From Lunularia cruciata (lineage: Eukaryota > Streptophyta > Marchantiopsida > Lunulariales > Lunulariaceae): a stretch of DNA of 64,000 nucleotides. Below the pieces are notes generated by a model. The model saw only the letters and a program-made list of their open reading frames with translations, had not been told where the DNA came from and searched no databases. Positions 11,402 through 23,558 of this stretch are shown here, in pieces. The stretch's first letter is position 1. Every line of letters starts with the position of its first letter. The position numbers were made by a program, and so were the translations under genes. The DNA lies in assembly GCA_948567375.1 (NCBI GenBank), contig OX419759.1, forward strand, positions 26,451,493 to 26,515,492, given 5' to 3'.

Positions 11402-13610
11402 GTGGAAAAGAGAAGGATGGGAGGTGGAAAGAAGAACTCTGAATTTGCAATGAGAAATCATGCAATTTGGACATTAGATGTGATTGTGAGAATTGAGGTC
11501 TTGAGCAGGCTTTGGATCACATTCTTGGCATGGAACTGGAATGTTAGTTTTCCAAGTTTCATGATTGAGATCATTGAGAGTAAATGTCTTGATGGCCCTG
11601 GGGGAGAAGGAAAGAGAGGAAATCCGGCTCGATGGATAGAGCCGGATTGGAGATTAGTACTTGGAAGAGAGGCAGGCGCAAAGCATGGTGTCAAGTTCTT
11701 GGGGAAGGAAGAAGTAGCGGAAGAAACCCAAGAAGTGAGAGATGCCTTCTCTTCAAAGCACACAAAGAATGGCTATAAAGTGGAGAGCTATAAAGATCTT
11801 GTGAGGAGAGATGTTGTAAGTGCATTGATGGCAATCTTGAAGCCGGGGAGAACGATCTACGTGATGAAACATCAAACAGTGTTCTTCCACAAGATATTTG
11901 CAAGAGAGCCAATCAATTAGGCAAAGTGTTTTCACCAACGTGCAAGACAGATGGTGTAGAATTTGCGAGACAAGACAACTCCGCATTACATTGTGCCATT
12001 TGCAGCCCATTTCTATATGGAGCTGAACTTGCTCAATGCAGTGGAGAGGCACAAGATGGTATTACACTTCCATCCCAATTTGAGAAGAGATGTGGATGCG
12101 GAGGAGCAGCAATACATCTTGCAAATCAGGAGCAAGACAAGTACTACGCATAGACAGGGCAGAGCATGCAAGTGAAGGTAAACACTCCAAAGTCAAAGAA
12201 GAGGAGTTGACAAGGAGACGAAGAAGAAGTAGCAGTGGCGAGACCCCAGAAAGCAAGAAAGGTGAACCCAAGGAAAGATATGGTGGTAATCGCGTCATTG
12301 GGAAAAGAATCAGAAGGAGAGGCCAAGTGGAAGGTCACCTCCTTCTTCCATTTCCATATTTACTTCCTCCACTTCAGGTACCGACTGCATCTCCACTCCA
12401 TCCTTGCTATTGCTACTCGTGTCACCACTTTGCAGCGTGAACTCCGGTTCTTCCTCCTTCTCCAAATATGGAGATGGAAGAAGGAGGTGACCCAAGAACC
12501 AAAGACAAGATTCTAGAGCCGGAGGAGAAGGGGGTGAATATTCAGAGAGGAGTCCGCTCCAAAAGGAAGGCAAAGTATGAAGTGGGACCAAGTAAGGTAA
12601 GAGAAGTGGAGAGTGGAAGTTTGGGGAGCAAAGAATCTATTCCCATAAGGCAATTGTGGCTGAGAAGATGAGTATTGAGAGGGGAAGAGGCAAAGAAGGA
12701 GCCAAGTCCACAAGTCAAGGTAACCCCAAGTGAAGGAGTGGAGTATTTGCAGGAGATTGTGTGCCCATTGCGAGTAAAGTTGGAGCACACGAAGAAAGAA
12801 ATGCAGTCAAAGTGTCCGAAGGTGAAGATTGTATTATAGGTGTTAGTAAAATTAGAAGAAGAGAACTCAAAATTGAAGAAGAGTGTAATCCAAGGTGAGA
12901 AAGAGAGGGAAGTACTACAAGTAGATGTAGTAGTATAGAATCAAGTAATTGAGAACTTGAAGAAGAAAGTGGGGAGTAGAGACACAATAATAGAGTAGAA
13001 TGACATAGCAAGAGAAAGACAAGTAGCGGAGAATGAGATCTTGAAACATCAATTTGCTGATTTGAGACTTGAGATTATTCATGCTATGGTGAGGGTAGCA
13101 GAGAAGGAGCAAGAGCTTGATAGGATGATGGAGAGCGTGGAAGAGAAGAAGCAACTCTAGCAATGGGAGTTAACAGTGAGATATAGAGAAGAAGAAAGAC
13201 TGAGAGAGTTACTTTGCAGTCTGGAGGAGAAGATTGTGCAGAAGGAGAAGGAGAAGGAAATAGCAAAAGCCAAGTTTGAGGCAAAATTGGCAATGTATAG
13301 AGAAGACTAGCTTGCAGATCGAGAACATGAGAGAAGAATGAGACTTGAGCCATTGAAGGAGATTGTGACAAAGATGAACGCGATGCTGAGTACAAAAGCA
13401 AGCATGCAAATTGAAGCAACAAGACTGCATGAGTTGAAGTTGCTGGTGCAAGAGACAAGGAAGAGAAATGCAAAGGATAAAGATTTGAATGCCTTGCTTA
13501 TTAGTCTCAAAACTCGTGTCGATAAGAAGATATTAGAAGTAGAAGATAATATCACGATTAGATTAGATTTAGTGAAGCTAGAGATAGACAATGTATTATT
13601 ACCTGGTTGA
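11402..13610 (+). pseudogene. Decayed coiled-coil ORF, possibly of the family B element
   Basis: Two reading frames follow each other. The first (11402-12175) encodes about 170 open residues, then two TAG stops (11918 and near 11957), then another open stretch. It is a mixed basic and hydrophobic protein with no family I can name. The second frame runs through 12468-13610 and is a Lys/Glu-rich coiled coil with heptad-like Leu and Ile. It is broken by TGA near 12669 and by TAG at 12837, 12936, 12996, 13158 and 13308. The last 90 codons (13338-13610) are open. The frame change near 12175 sits beside AAGGTAAAC, so an intron is possible. A gag-like role would fit its place behind an LTR, but that is inference. 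It contains a 29-bp inverted repeat (12333-12492). Confidence 0.45.
12333..12492. repeat. 29-bp inverted repeat around a reversed-looking 102-bp loop
   Basis: Arms are 12333-12361 and 12464-12492, with 28 of 29 positions complementary. The loop 12362-12463 is pyrimidine-rich, while the flanks are purine-rich. Read on the minus strand it gives acidic coiled-coil-like protein in the style of the surrounding ORF, so the loop looks like an inverted piece of that ORF. Confidence 0.7.
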
Positions 13611-16600
13611 ATATCAAATCAAGGAATTTATCTAGAGAGATCATTTTTTTTTAGCTCAGTAAGTTTCACTAGTCTTTCCATTGCCATGATTATTGGTATC
13701 TTACAATACTACATATTCCTAACACTACACATCAAGACATGAATGGAGGATGTGGTCTCATATTGCAAGAGGCTTTTGTACCAACAGGTGTTTAGGAACA
13801 TGGGCTCTAGTGCACCTCTACTAGGATGTAGGTTCTTATAACATGGTCACCATTTTATTTTTTCATTTATTACAATAGTTGATTTAAGCACTTATGATTT
13901 CTAGTCATATTTTCCTTTGGCTTGCAAACTATTAGAAAACACTACATGCACAACACTCCATGCTTCTAATGACTTTGTAATACTAAACTCTAGAAAGATT
14001 GAGGTGAATTTCAATTGAGTATATGCATCCTCACATACTTACCAACATCTTCATTCATGCACCTTTACTTGGTAGAGCTAGGATTTTGTCTTGTGGAAAA
14101 AAAGGCAATAGGGCTCCGTACCTCACCTTTAGCTTAGGGCTTATGCTTCATATCCAAGGAGTTTACTATTGCACTCTTCCTATGTTTGGGTTTACCACAT
14201 TCATCACTTTTAGTGCTATTAGACTAGTGCACTTGTGAATTTCCATAAGATATGCATGGCATGCATATTTTATAATGTACTTTAGGTCAAGAGCACCCTA
14301 AAGTTTATGATGTTCCAAGATAAAATAGCCTACGTCCTATGATCTATATTGTCTCAAGCAGAAATTGAGTGGTGGTTGGATTTTCTAGACCACCTCCTCA
14401 ACATGTGGAGAGAATATAATAGCTTCCACAAATGGATAACATAGTCTATTTGACTTTTTCCATTGGTTTTAAGATGAGCTATTTAAAATTCTTTCAAATG
14501 ATATGTGATGAAAATATTATTTTTATGATCTTACACAAAGAAAAAGACATCAAATTGCATCAAAATTACACTTAATGAGAATGGATCTGAATGTGTTGTT
14601 GTTCACAAATTATCAAGACTTTAAATTTGCTCAAATAGGTGGTAATAGGAAAAGGAGAAACTTGCTTTCACACCTCAATGAATTTATATTCTAATGAAAA
14701 ACATCTCTAATTGAGAATCCAAATCTTAGCACTAAAACTATTGATAATGTGAAATCTATCTAAATGTGTTTTTACTTCCTAGTGATATACACATATAAAG
14801 AGTTTCTTTTCTTGATTTACCTAGAAAATAATATTATAAATTTTTTTATATGTGTTTTTGTGCATGAATTTATTAATGTATGATATTTTGGATTTTATAT
14901 ATATTTTGGAGTTTATACATATTTTATATTCAAAAATTACCAAATTTTGAGATTTAATGTACTTGTACTTGTATCTTATGAAATAAATTTTTATTTGAGG
15001 AGAGAGTGTTTGGTTGTAAATTTTCATGTGAGATCTTATAAACTGGATAATCTTTTATACAAACATACACTAAATGCTTAAGAAAAAGGAAAAAATTTAT
15101 TTTTGAGTTACATGAAATGTATTTTTTCCTTTTTATTTCAAATTTGAGATTATACATCTTTTTATTATGGAAATAAAACCATTAATTGTGATACTCAATT
15201 GCACTTTAAGGATTCCTTGATAAAGTTAGGGAGGTGAGACTCCCTTGCAAAGCACACACACAACTAGAAAAAAATGTATTTTTCATACATCATGCAAGGA
15301 AAGTAGAATTAAATTGTCATTTTATAGGTCCCTGTATTATTAGAGAATCAGAGAACTTCAATGGTATAAGTGAAAAAATCATTCTATTGAAGAATAAGAT
15401 AAGTGAAAAAATAATTCTATTGAAAAATTAATTAATTACATATGTATTAATATAATACATATGTGTACATATGTATTATCATAGATATTACTTTTACATA
15501 ACAAATCCAATCTATGAGTAAGATTTGTTCATACTTGCAACAATTTTCTAAAATTTTATCTGAATATGTGAATTAAAAAAGAATTAGAAAATTTTGTAAA
15601 GAGTTAAATGAATCTTGTTGGTAAGGAAATGTAAAAAAATATTTTATTTTATTTCATGGATACAGATATAAATTGGGTATAAATTATGTCTATTTCATCA
15701 TCTCATAAGATAAGAATTTTCTTAATTATCTCTTTCTTCAAAGCATTCCATTTGAAAAATAAACATGTACTCACACCAAGAAATCTGTTTTATTCAAGCT
15801 TAGAAAAAAAAAATTCATAGTCATTTTGTCACATCATAAATCTTATATGAATCTTCATAGAATTTCTATCATGTTCAAAGATTTCCCAAAAAGTACATAT
15901 ACAAGGAAATAACTTTCTAAAAAGAAATATGCAATTGATTGAACCTTATGCAAAGTTGTTAAGAGTACTTTGGTACATTCCTTTAACTTCTTTCCATGGG
16001 AGTTCTACTCATATTTTATGATCACTTGTAAATCTATAATTGAAACCCCCAATATAGCATTTCAAGTGGAAATATTATGGATTATTTATAGAACTCTAGA
16101 GATTATATAAAGATTTTTATGGGTACCCATAAAAAAGAGATTCAAAGTGAAATGTGCATAAAATATAAGGTTACAAGACTGCTTAGGTGACAACAATAAT
16201 CCGAATTAATTATAATGGCACATGTGATGAATTAAAATCTGCCATATATCACAATGATTGATATGATGAACCAATATATGACATATGTTCTCATAGAGAA
16301 GACTACATTGATATTTGAATTCCCTTTTGCACACTTTGATGAATTCTATGGAACTCTAGTTCTAGTTCATGGATCTCTAGTTTGAGTGGTTATGTATTCT
16401 TTTTGAAATTCAAAATTGAAATAAAGTTCTCTCTATTGAATGCACACTAAAATTGAAGATGGACAACAAAGGTGAACATGAATGTGCAAAGATGGAAGTT
16501 GTTACATAAATCCTTGAGTGTGCATTGATTCTCCAAGAGAAATTTTGGAATACTAGGTGAGTGCACTAACTTTGAGAATTCTTGAAATTAAGGATTTGCA

Positions 16601-16904
16601 ATAGGATTGAGAACTTTCACTCTCCAAGTTTGGAAGACATTCACTCTCAAGATGAAACCAAAGTAGTAGGATTTACTCCATCATTTCCCAAGTCAATCAC
16701 ATTTGCAAAAATTCCTTGTTAAATCTTGTTAAATTCCAAGACCACCTCAAAATGATATCTACAAGACCTTCCTTGGGGAACAAAGGAAAAGGAGTGTCAA
16801 TGGGGACCAAAGGGAAGGAGGAAAACTAGAGTTTTAGGATAGTCCATTCTTATTATGCCCAAATTTGGGATTATTTAGATAACCCAAAACATTCAAATAG
16901 AATC
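13611..16904. other. AT-rich DNA without recognised genes
   Basis: I see no conserved domain. Small structures are a 35-bp direct duplication near 15367-15430 (GTGAAAAAAT ... TTCTATTGAA) and a 12-bp-arm palindrome at 15438-15464 (ACATATGTATTA and its complement, 3-nt loop). The rest is probably old repeat sequence. Confidence 0.35.
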
Positions 16905-17123
16905 ATGGGAGCATTGCTAGAAAGCCTATACAAAAAGAGCACAACATTCAACCACATGGCTACTCATCTAATGAAGTTCATCAAGGAACTTCCTAAGTCT
17001 ATGAATGGGAAGAAATTGTACAAGAAGTGTGCAAGGTATATGAAGTCTTCCAAATCAAATTGTGAATGGAAAGACAAATCCACTAGAGAAGGCTTGACAA
17101 ATAGTGCGCTAAAGAAAGGATAA
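16905..17123 (+). pseudogene. Short Lys-rich ORF, unrecognised
   Basis: This 72-codon open stretch encodes a Lys/Ser-rich peptide. I recognise no domain. It lies in repeat-rich DNA with stops on both sides and no visible promoter, so it is more likely a remnant than a gene. Stop-free length alone is weak evidence in this composition. Confidence 0.15.
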
Positions 17124-17376
17124 AGAACTATAAACTATAAATTGAATCACAAGTATACATATTGTGAGAGGATGTACATGATGTTTAGAGGCATGGCCAA
17201 GATCTCTCCCTTTGCATTGGTAAGTTTAGGTTTGGAAAATTCTAGGGAAGATTTTTTGGGCCAAGCCAAAAGGATGGAATGGTGGTAATCCATGAGGATA
17301 AAGAGGGAATGATAGGAGATGATACTCCGCTATTATTATGCATTACAATTTTGGGTTGTATCCTTAGTATGCAAGA

Positions 17377-17465
17377 ATGGTAAAATGGGGCGTAGCCTTA
17401 TTTTACCCCCTTGTCTTCTCCTTGTATGGCTTGATGGCCTTACCATCTATCTTATTTTCACACAC
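17377..17465 (+). repeat. Dispersed repeat C, copy 1
   Basis: About 80 bp match 25546-25630. Landmarks are GGGGC, then ATTTTACCCCC, then TTGTCTCTTCC-like and GGCT(C/T)GATGG. Outside this block the two sites do not align by eye. The nature of the repeat is unknown. Confidence 0.45.
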
Positions 17466-17639
17466 AATTACATTTTTGGAGTATGCAAGACCTATATGTT
17501 CTATTTTTGCAAAAGCAAACAAAATCAAGGGGTATATTTTTTTCTATTTTTGCAAGGGGTAAAAGAACACAATCAAGGGATTATTTGCTTCAAGATGAGA
17601 TTTGATCTTATTTCTTTGTTATACATGTAGATTGCATTC

Positions 17640-18430
17640 AGAATATGTTACATGATCACAAGGGCATATGGAGTATATTCCACTATCATGAGCACATTAT
17701 CATTCTGAGTATGTTTCTTTGTCACATTTACCTCATGAGATTTCATCTTCAAAAGCTATACCATATGAAAAAACAATTGTAGCACGCTAAAGCTGCACCA
17801 ATTAGTATGTTGAGTGATATAGACTCCCACAAGAGCTTGGGACTCGAAGTTAACCACCAATCCAAAACTCCCCTTACCTGATTATAACCCTAGCAATTCA
17901 GATAGTGACTCCAATTACTCTAATTCTACACCATAGACTCTAGTGAGACTCCAAAGATTTCAAGAGATAAGTCTAGTGAAAATTTGGAGATTTCAACAAA
18001 TACACACATTTCACATTTAGGTAGCATTTCAACAAATTTCACTTTCTAATCAAGGAAGGAAGGAGTATATATAAATTTTGTTTCAAGTTTTCTCTTATTG
18101 TTATTTTGATATATGTATTTGAGTAATATATGTGGTCTTGCTGCTATTTAAAATAAAAGCATAGCCTTTATTTGAGCATAGCTTTATTTGCAACGTAAGG
18201 TTTTGGGAGAGAGATAGCTCTCAAGGCAAGGGTTCTCTCAATAAAAGGGAATGTAAGAGATTGAGTGAGGGATTTCTTAGCAAGGCAATAGTTTGGGTGG
18301 AGATGGAGGTTTGTTTGCGGTTTGCTTGGATGATTGAGTGTTGTTTGGAATTTTGCATGGAGGAAGGGGAGTAGGAGGTGTTTTAGGGGTATTGCTTGAG
18401 GATTTAGGGTTTGGTTGGAGTATCACTCAA
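17640..18430. other. AT-rich DNA, nothing recognised
   Basis: No coding signal seen. G/T-rich sequence with GTTTAGGGTTTGG-type words begins near 18400 and leads into the left arm of the inverted repeat. Confidence 0.3.
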
Positions 18431-18432
18431 GG

Positions 18433-18883
18433 TATTGCCAGGTTTTTAAGGTTTGTTTGGGGTATCATTTGGTGGTTTAGGGTTTGGTTGAGTTACTTTT
18501 GGGTTTAAGGTTGGTTGGAGTATCACCCAAAGGTTTATGATTTAACTGGGTCACAAAAATTTTAAGCTTTAGTGCTACTCCGTTAACCCTCTTCTACTTA
18601 TAGATTTACCAATCCTTGGATTCCAAAAAAGGATTTTTAACTAATAAGTAATTCAAATTTTCTTTATTAATAAGTAAATCCCTAACTAATATGTACCAAT
18701 AATTAATTCCCTAATTTGCATCAATAATTAATTCAGGTATAGTCAAAAGGAATTCACCAACTTTGAAATGCACACTTTGAGAGAAACACTTGTGTTATGT
18801 GAATAAACAATTCATATATAAATGGGTTAACTTACATTGCATAGGTAAAATGCAACCCATATTCAAAAAGTGTGCTTAAATGA

Positions 18884-18960
<77 letters not shown>

Positions 18961-19546
18961 TGATTTATACATAAAAGAATAACAACTCGTGGTAGAAGTA
19001 GTATGACTAGTACCCTCCACAATGATATCTTGAATCAATATCTAGGCACTCTACTCTAATTGGCTCTAGTGCTACATCAAATTGCACAATAATGTGTCTA
19101 CTAATCAACATTGAACTATATCTCCATATGAGATCCCACTCTCTATCATACATAGGAGAGTCTTGAAAGGCCATGGCTAAAGATTCCCTTGTATCCTATT
19201 CAAAGGTTTGACACAAGGTTGGTGAATTCCTTTTGACTATACCTGAATTAGTTATTGATGCAACTCAAGGAATTACTTATTTGTACATATTAGTTAGGGA
19301 TTAAATTATCAATGTAGATAATTGAACTATTATTGGTTAAAAAATTTATCTTTGCAATCCAAGGTTTGGTAAATCTATAAGTAGAAGAGGGTCAATTCAG
19401 TAGCACTAAAGCTTAAAATTTTTGTGAACCAATCAAATCCTAAACCGTCGGGTGATATACCAACCAACCCTAAACCCCAAAAATAACTCAACCAAACCCT
19501 AAACCTCCAAATGATACCCCAAACAAACCTTAAAAACCCGGCAATA
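18433..19546. repeat. Large inverted repeat (fold-back), about 330-bp arms
   Basis: The left arm (18433 to about 18765) and the reverse complement of the right arm (about 19213-19546) match over their length. Shared landmarks are GGTTTTTAAGG, GGGGTATCATTTGG, TTTAAGCTTTAGTGCTACT and AAAAGGAATTCACCAAC. The spacer of about 450 bp holds an (AT)n microsatellite at 18887-18958. A fold-back transposon or an inverted pair of repeats is possible. I found no clear target duplication. Confidence 0.65.
18887..18958. repeat. (AT)n microsatellite, 72 bp
   Basis: An uninterrupted run of about 36 AT units between two TGC/GCA flanks, inside the spacer of the inverted repeat. Confidence 0.95.
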
Positions 19547-19599
19547 TCTTATTTGGCAAATTCTTTTCTATGGCTAAAGATTCCCTTGTGTCAATCCCA

Positions 19600-20580
19600 T
19601 TCCCTTGTATTTCTTCTCTTGATTTCTCTTGTCATCTGAATATTACACACATGGACCAAAGGAGATACAATCTCTTTGCTTGAGTGTTATTGGTCCAAGG
19701 CATAATCTCAAAGTGGATCACACAATACTCCATGAACTCTTTAACTCTAGGCCATGGAACATACCAAAACCTATTTCTCTTTAATATGACCATCCACACG
19801 ATTGTATCTATATCACACCATTGGATGTAGATAAGACTTCTATCCCACATAATATCCACTAGGTAGCAAATATCCAAAACTAATATATTCCTTTACCTCC
19901 TATGAGCATCAATGATATGAAGAATAAACTCTCTAAACAATTTCATCCTCTCTCTCAACATCTTAAGTCTAGAAAACTCACAAAATAATGTCATCATCCT
20001 CTCTTCATACCACTTAACCTCCTCTTGCACATGTCCAAAGGAGGCTGGGGGTGCAAGATCATATGAAAGTCATGGTTTCCAAGGAACAATCTCCATATCA
20101 AGTGTGATCACACTAGACCCTCTTATACACCCTCCATGGAGATGAGGCTTGGTCTATGTCTCTTGATCTTGTGTCTCTATACCAATAGTTGAGATTCAGT
20201 TCATATAGGCTCACTCTCTTTACTCTTTGTTTGAGTCCAACAAGAGATATTCTTTCTATAATTGGTCTTATTATGCACACATATGTAAATTTCCATACCC
20301 TTGGACTCCTAATAAGCTCTATGGAACTCCTCTAAAAATCAATTAGTAATATACAACTCTTGGTGAAAAAACTCCTCATTAGCTTAAGATCCTTAGCCAT
20401 GGCCTCTCTATTGACATAAGCCCATCTAACTCTACTCACTCACTCTATGCGGTCTTAAATTGCTCTTCCCTCAGCTAGAATCCTCTCCTTCTCAAGAAGA
20501 AGGTGCTCACTCTTCACTAAATCCCTTTCCCTCTCAAGAAGAAGGCACTCCTTCCTTTCCACTAAGCTTGTGTAAAAGAC
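19600..20580 (-). pseudogene. Decayed coiled-coil and unknown ORF behind HSE promoter
   Basis: Read from 20580 down, the minus strand first gives a coiled-coil segment with repeated LLLE and ERE units (two near-repeats of CTTCTTGAGA). It then gives long mostly open stretches, including about 80 open codons at 19632-19877 and open codons between 20045 and 19890. Stops are few and scattered, and frames change at least once. I recognise no family. It begins about 80 bp downstream of the TATA box of the HSE-rich module, so it may have been transcribed from it. Confidence 0.35.
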
Positions 20581-20935
20581 CAAGACCGAGGAGAGAAATA
20601 AGAGAATGGAAACTCACATTGGGACATTCAAATGAGGGAAAACTAGCATGAGCTTTGGCTTTGGTATTTATAGGTATTGTACAAAGCTCTTGAGAAGCTT
20701 CTCAAGAAGCTTCCTTGAGCTGCTTTCTTAGAGTGCAAGCCAAGTTAACTAGAAAGCTTCTCAAGAAGCTTCCTTCTAGAAAGTGCCTACTTGGCATGCA
20801 AGCTAAGCTAGTTAGAAGCTTCTAAAAGCTTCCTTCTAGAAGCTACCTGCTTGGGGTGCAAGTTAACTAGTTGGGAAGCTTCCTAGATGCTTCTAGAATA
20901 TTCTAGGCTAATTTGGATTATTCTCTACTTTGTTA
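20581..20935 (-). promoter_or_regulatory. HSE-rich promoter/LTR module, copy B
   Basis: On the minus strand a perfect three-unit heat-shock element, GAATATTCTAGAA, lies at 20903-20891. Three tandem units of about 60 bp follow (roughly 20880-20701). Each contains AAGCTTC, a CTAG/TTAACTTG block and TTCTAGAAGGAAGCTTC or a variant. The TATA box CCTATAAATACC is at 20674-20663. The stretch after it matches copy A, including CTCTCCTCGGTC. The module resembles a retrotransposon U3 with enhancer repeats. Heat-shock factor binding is predicted from motif alone. Confidence 0.55.
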
Positions 20936-21276
20936 GCCTTACTAACTACGTCACTAAACTCTATATTGTTATAGCTTGCCTCCCTTGCCTTGGTCTCACT
21001 GAACCTAAGCTCTAATTGGACCAGACTCACAAGACTCAATGATGGACTTCTCTCCTCCTCACACCCAAACTTCATAATGGGTAATCTAAAAATCTCATCA
21101 CCTCTTCTTACAACTCTACCTTCTAAGTCATGGTCCCCTAAATGAACAATAAGAAGAGGATCCTTGCTAAAAACAACATGGAGATGGTCTTCTATATGGG
21201 AAGGAGTGTCCTCTACAAGAAGAGGGTCGTTTAGAGGAGTGTCATCTACAACATGAGGAGGGTGACCTATGCACAA
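20908..21276 (-). pseudogene. 122-codon ORF, unknown, next to HSE module
   Basis: An open minus-strand stretch encodes an acidic, His/Asp-rich N-terminal half and a more ordinary C-terminal half. Composition looks protein-like, but I recognise no domain. Together with the decayed frame at 21535-21850 it may be part of one longer broken ORF. It ends at the distal side of the HSE cluster. Confidence 0.3.
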
Positions 21277-21534
21277 GTAAATTTCAATATCAACATAACA
21301 TAAAATTCAAAATCAACACAAAAGATCACTAAAACACAATACATTTGAAGCATTCAACATATCAAATACTCAATATAAACTCAAAGAAATAAACTATAGT
21401 GGAAAGTCATTTATTAAGTGTTTGCAAAAAACTAATACATATTAAAAAAATACTAGAAAAAATATACTAGAAGACATATAGTTTTTAAAAGCAATCTCTA
21501 TATTACTTCTACTCACCCTCCTTCTCAAGCATTC

Positions 21535-21850
21535 AATATCATCATAATAATGTGCACCATGGATATCATCTCCTCTTCTTGCTTGGAAAGGCTTCCATAA
21601 GTCACCTTATCTTCTCTTATGAATCTACTCTCCAAGAATAGATGAGTGAGGAATTGTCCAACAAATGACTATTTGAATAGTCTACCATTTGGGTGCCTAA
21701 GCTGCTTCTACAAGAATGCTAACTTTGCCTCAATTGCGGTCAGCATCAGCTCTCCTCAATCATAGTCCTCTCTTGTCCTCTCAACATTAGTCTTCATATT
21801 CAATGCCAAATATCCATGCATCACTTTGGGTGCCTAGTCAATGCAAAAAC
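21535..21850 (-). pseudogene. Decayed ORF fragment, unknown
   Basis: About 105 codons on the minus strand, broken by TGA and TAG codons that would each be Arg or Gln before a C-to-T change. The predicted peptide is mixed and helical and ends in a QEEEMISM-type segment. No family is recognised. It lies upstream, on the same strand, of the 20908-21276 ORF. Confidence 0.3.
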
Positions 21851-23558
21851 TAAACTAAACATTCGGAAGAAGTGTATCCAAGTTGCATACACAACATCAA
21901 GCCAAGTATCTTCTACACATAATGTCTCGCTCAAAACCAATTATGCATCACAAATAAAGGACCAATCTCCTCTTTCCAAAACTCCCAACATGTAGGGCAA
22001 AGGCCTCCCTTATGGGCCCAAGTACCAAAGTTAAAGGTCTCTCACTCATTATTCATGTGTGAGTACTAGCATCCCACGTGTTCACAAAGTCCATATAGTT
22101 GGAAGTTTAAGGAAATAGAAAACAAAATCAAAAACCAAACTCCAAAACCAAGCCAAGAATGAAACCAAGCCAAGGGTTGCTTGTGAAGTTTACAGGTCCA
22201 AGAGAAAGGTCTCTTGCAACACAAGTGTTAGGAGGAAGATCACTCACAAAGTTAGGACATTGGATAGAGATCGCTTGTAGGATTGGTAGCAAGAGGGAGA
22301 ATAGGAGAGAATCACCCACAATTCTAGGGCTTGGGGTTCCTCATAGGAGGAGTTGCATTTACTCACATTAGGGCAAGAGAAATCCGTGCCAATGTAGACC
22401 TTCAGCCCAAGGGCTCAAGATTCCTTTCATGGATCTCTCCTTAGATTTCTAAAGTTGATGCTTATCTAATCATACCCACTTAATACACTTCATGCGATTC
22501 CATTAGCATTGAGCCAATCAACCACTTGCCTTCCTTGATATCTTCCAAATTTAGCATATCCTACACTTTCTCATAGTCTACAATTTCAGCCATAGCTCTA
22601 TGTTGCCTTCCTTTGTTATGCATTTCTCTATTTTTCTCATTTTTCACTCAATATCCTCTCCTCCCTTCTCTCCTTTTGAATGATCCACTCTCTACTCTTT
22701 CTAATACTCGTCCCTTAAAAAATGCCCCTATTTTTGCCTCTCTTCCCCTCAAAAGTTCTTTGTGTTTTCCACTCTTCTCTTTCATATTTTTTATCGTTCC
22801 CTTCTCCATTTTAAATGTCTCTTATCTTTTTCCTTGTTCCGGCCTTCTTCCCTTCACTCTCTTCTTATCAAAGATTTTTGCCATTGATCTCCTCTCTTCC
22901 TTTCTCTAATTGTATATATTTTCAGTCTCTTGACTTCGCATTCTTCTTTCTCCACTCTCCCCTCCATCTTCCTTCATATTTCTTATCCATCATTGCTAAT
23001 TTGAACTGCACTAAAGACCACCTTGAAAATAACATGAAGAGATTTTGTATTTAAGATGAATCACCCATGACACATATTTGAAAAAACTGATATCATACCA
23101 AGGTTTATATATATGTAGCAAAAATCTATATTGCTCATCAAGAGAATCCATATTCCTCACGGCTAGAACCCATATTGTTTAGAGTGCAAATCCATATTTA
23201 TCACATAAAAAATCCATGTTCAATCCAAAAGGAATACATATTCATATAAGGAATTGCTTCATTTTGCTTCCATCAGCAAAGCAACATCACCACCACCACC
23301 ACCACCATTCAAAATTGTTTGACAAGTTATTTAGGATTCAAAAACACACTAGCTTGCCAGTTGTAAGCAATACACATTTGCATCATTTTTTCTTTGGTTT
23401 CCTCACTAGAAATAGTTCTTGAGTGATCAATTACCTCATGTTCACCATCAGATTCTTATATAAACTCTATTCCATCTTCCTTATCTTTTATCCAACAATT
23501 TTATTTTATTACCAAACCTATTTACCAAAAAATTATGCAATATGATACAACAACTAAT
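21851..23558. other. Pyrimidine-rich and AT-rich DNA, no gene seen
   Basis: 22600-23000 is strongly C/T-rich, which makes long but meaningless open frames. A short (CAC)n tract lies at 23288-23309. No domain is recognised on either strand. Confidence 0.35.

Noticed and set aside
22600-23054. Open frames of 80-98 codons rich in Ser, Leu and Phe
   Set aside because: They come from C/T-rich low-complexity DNA that lacks stop codons by composition.
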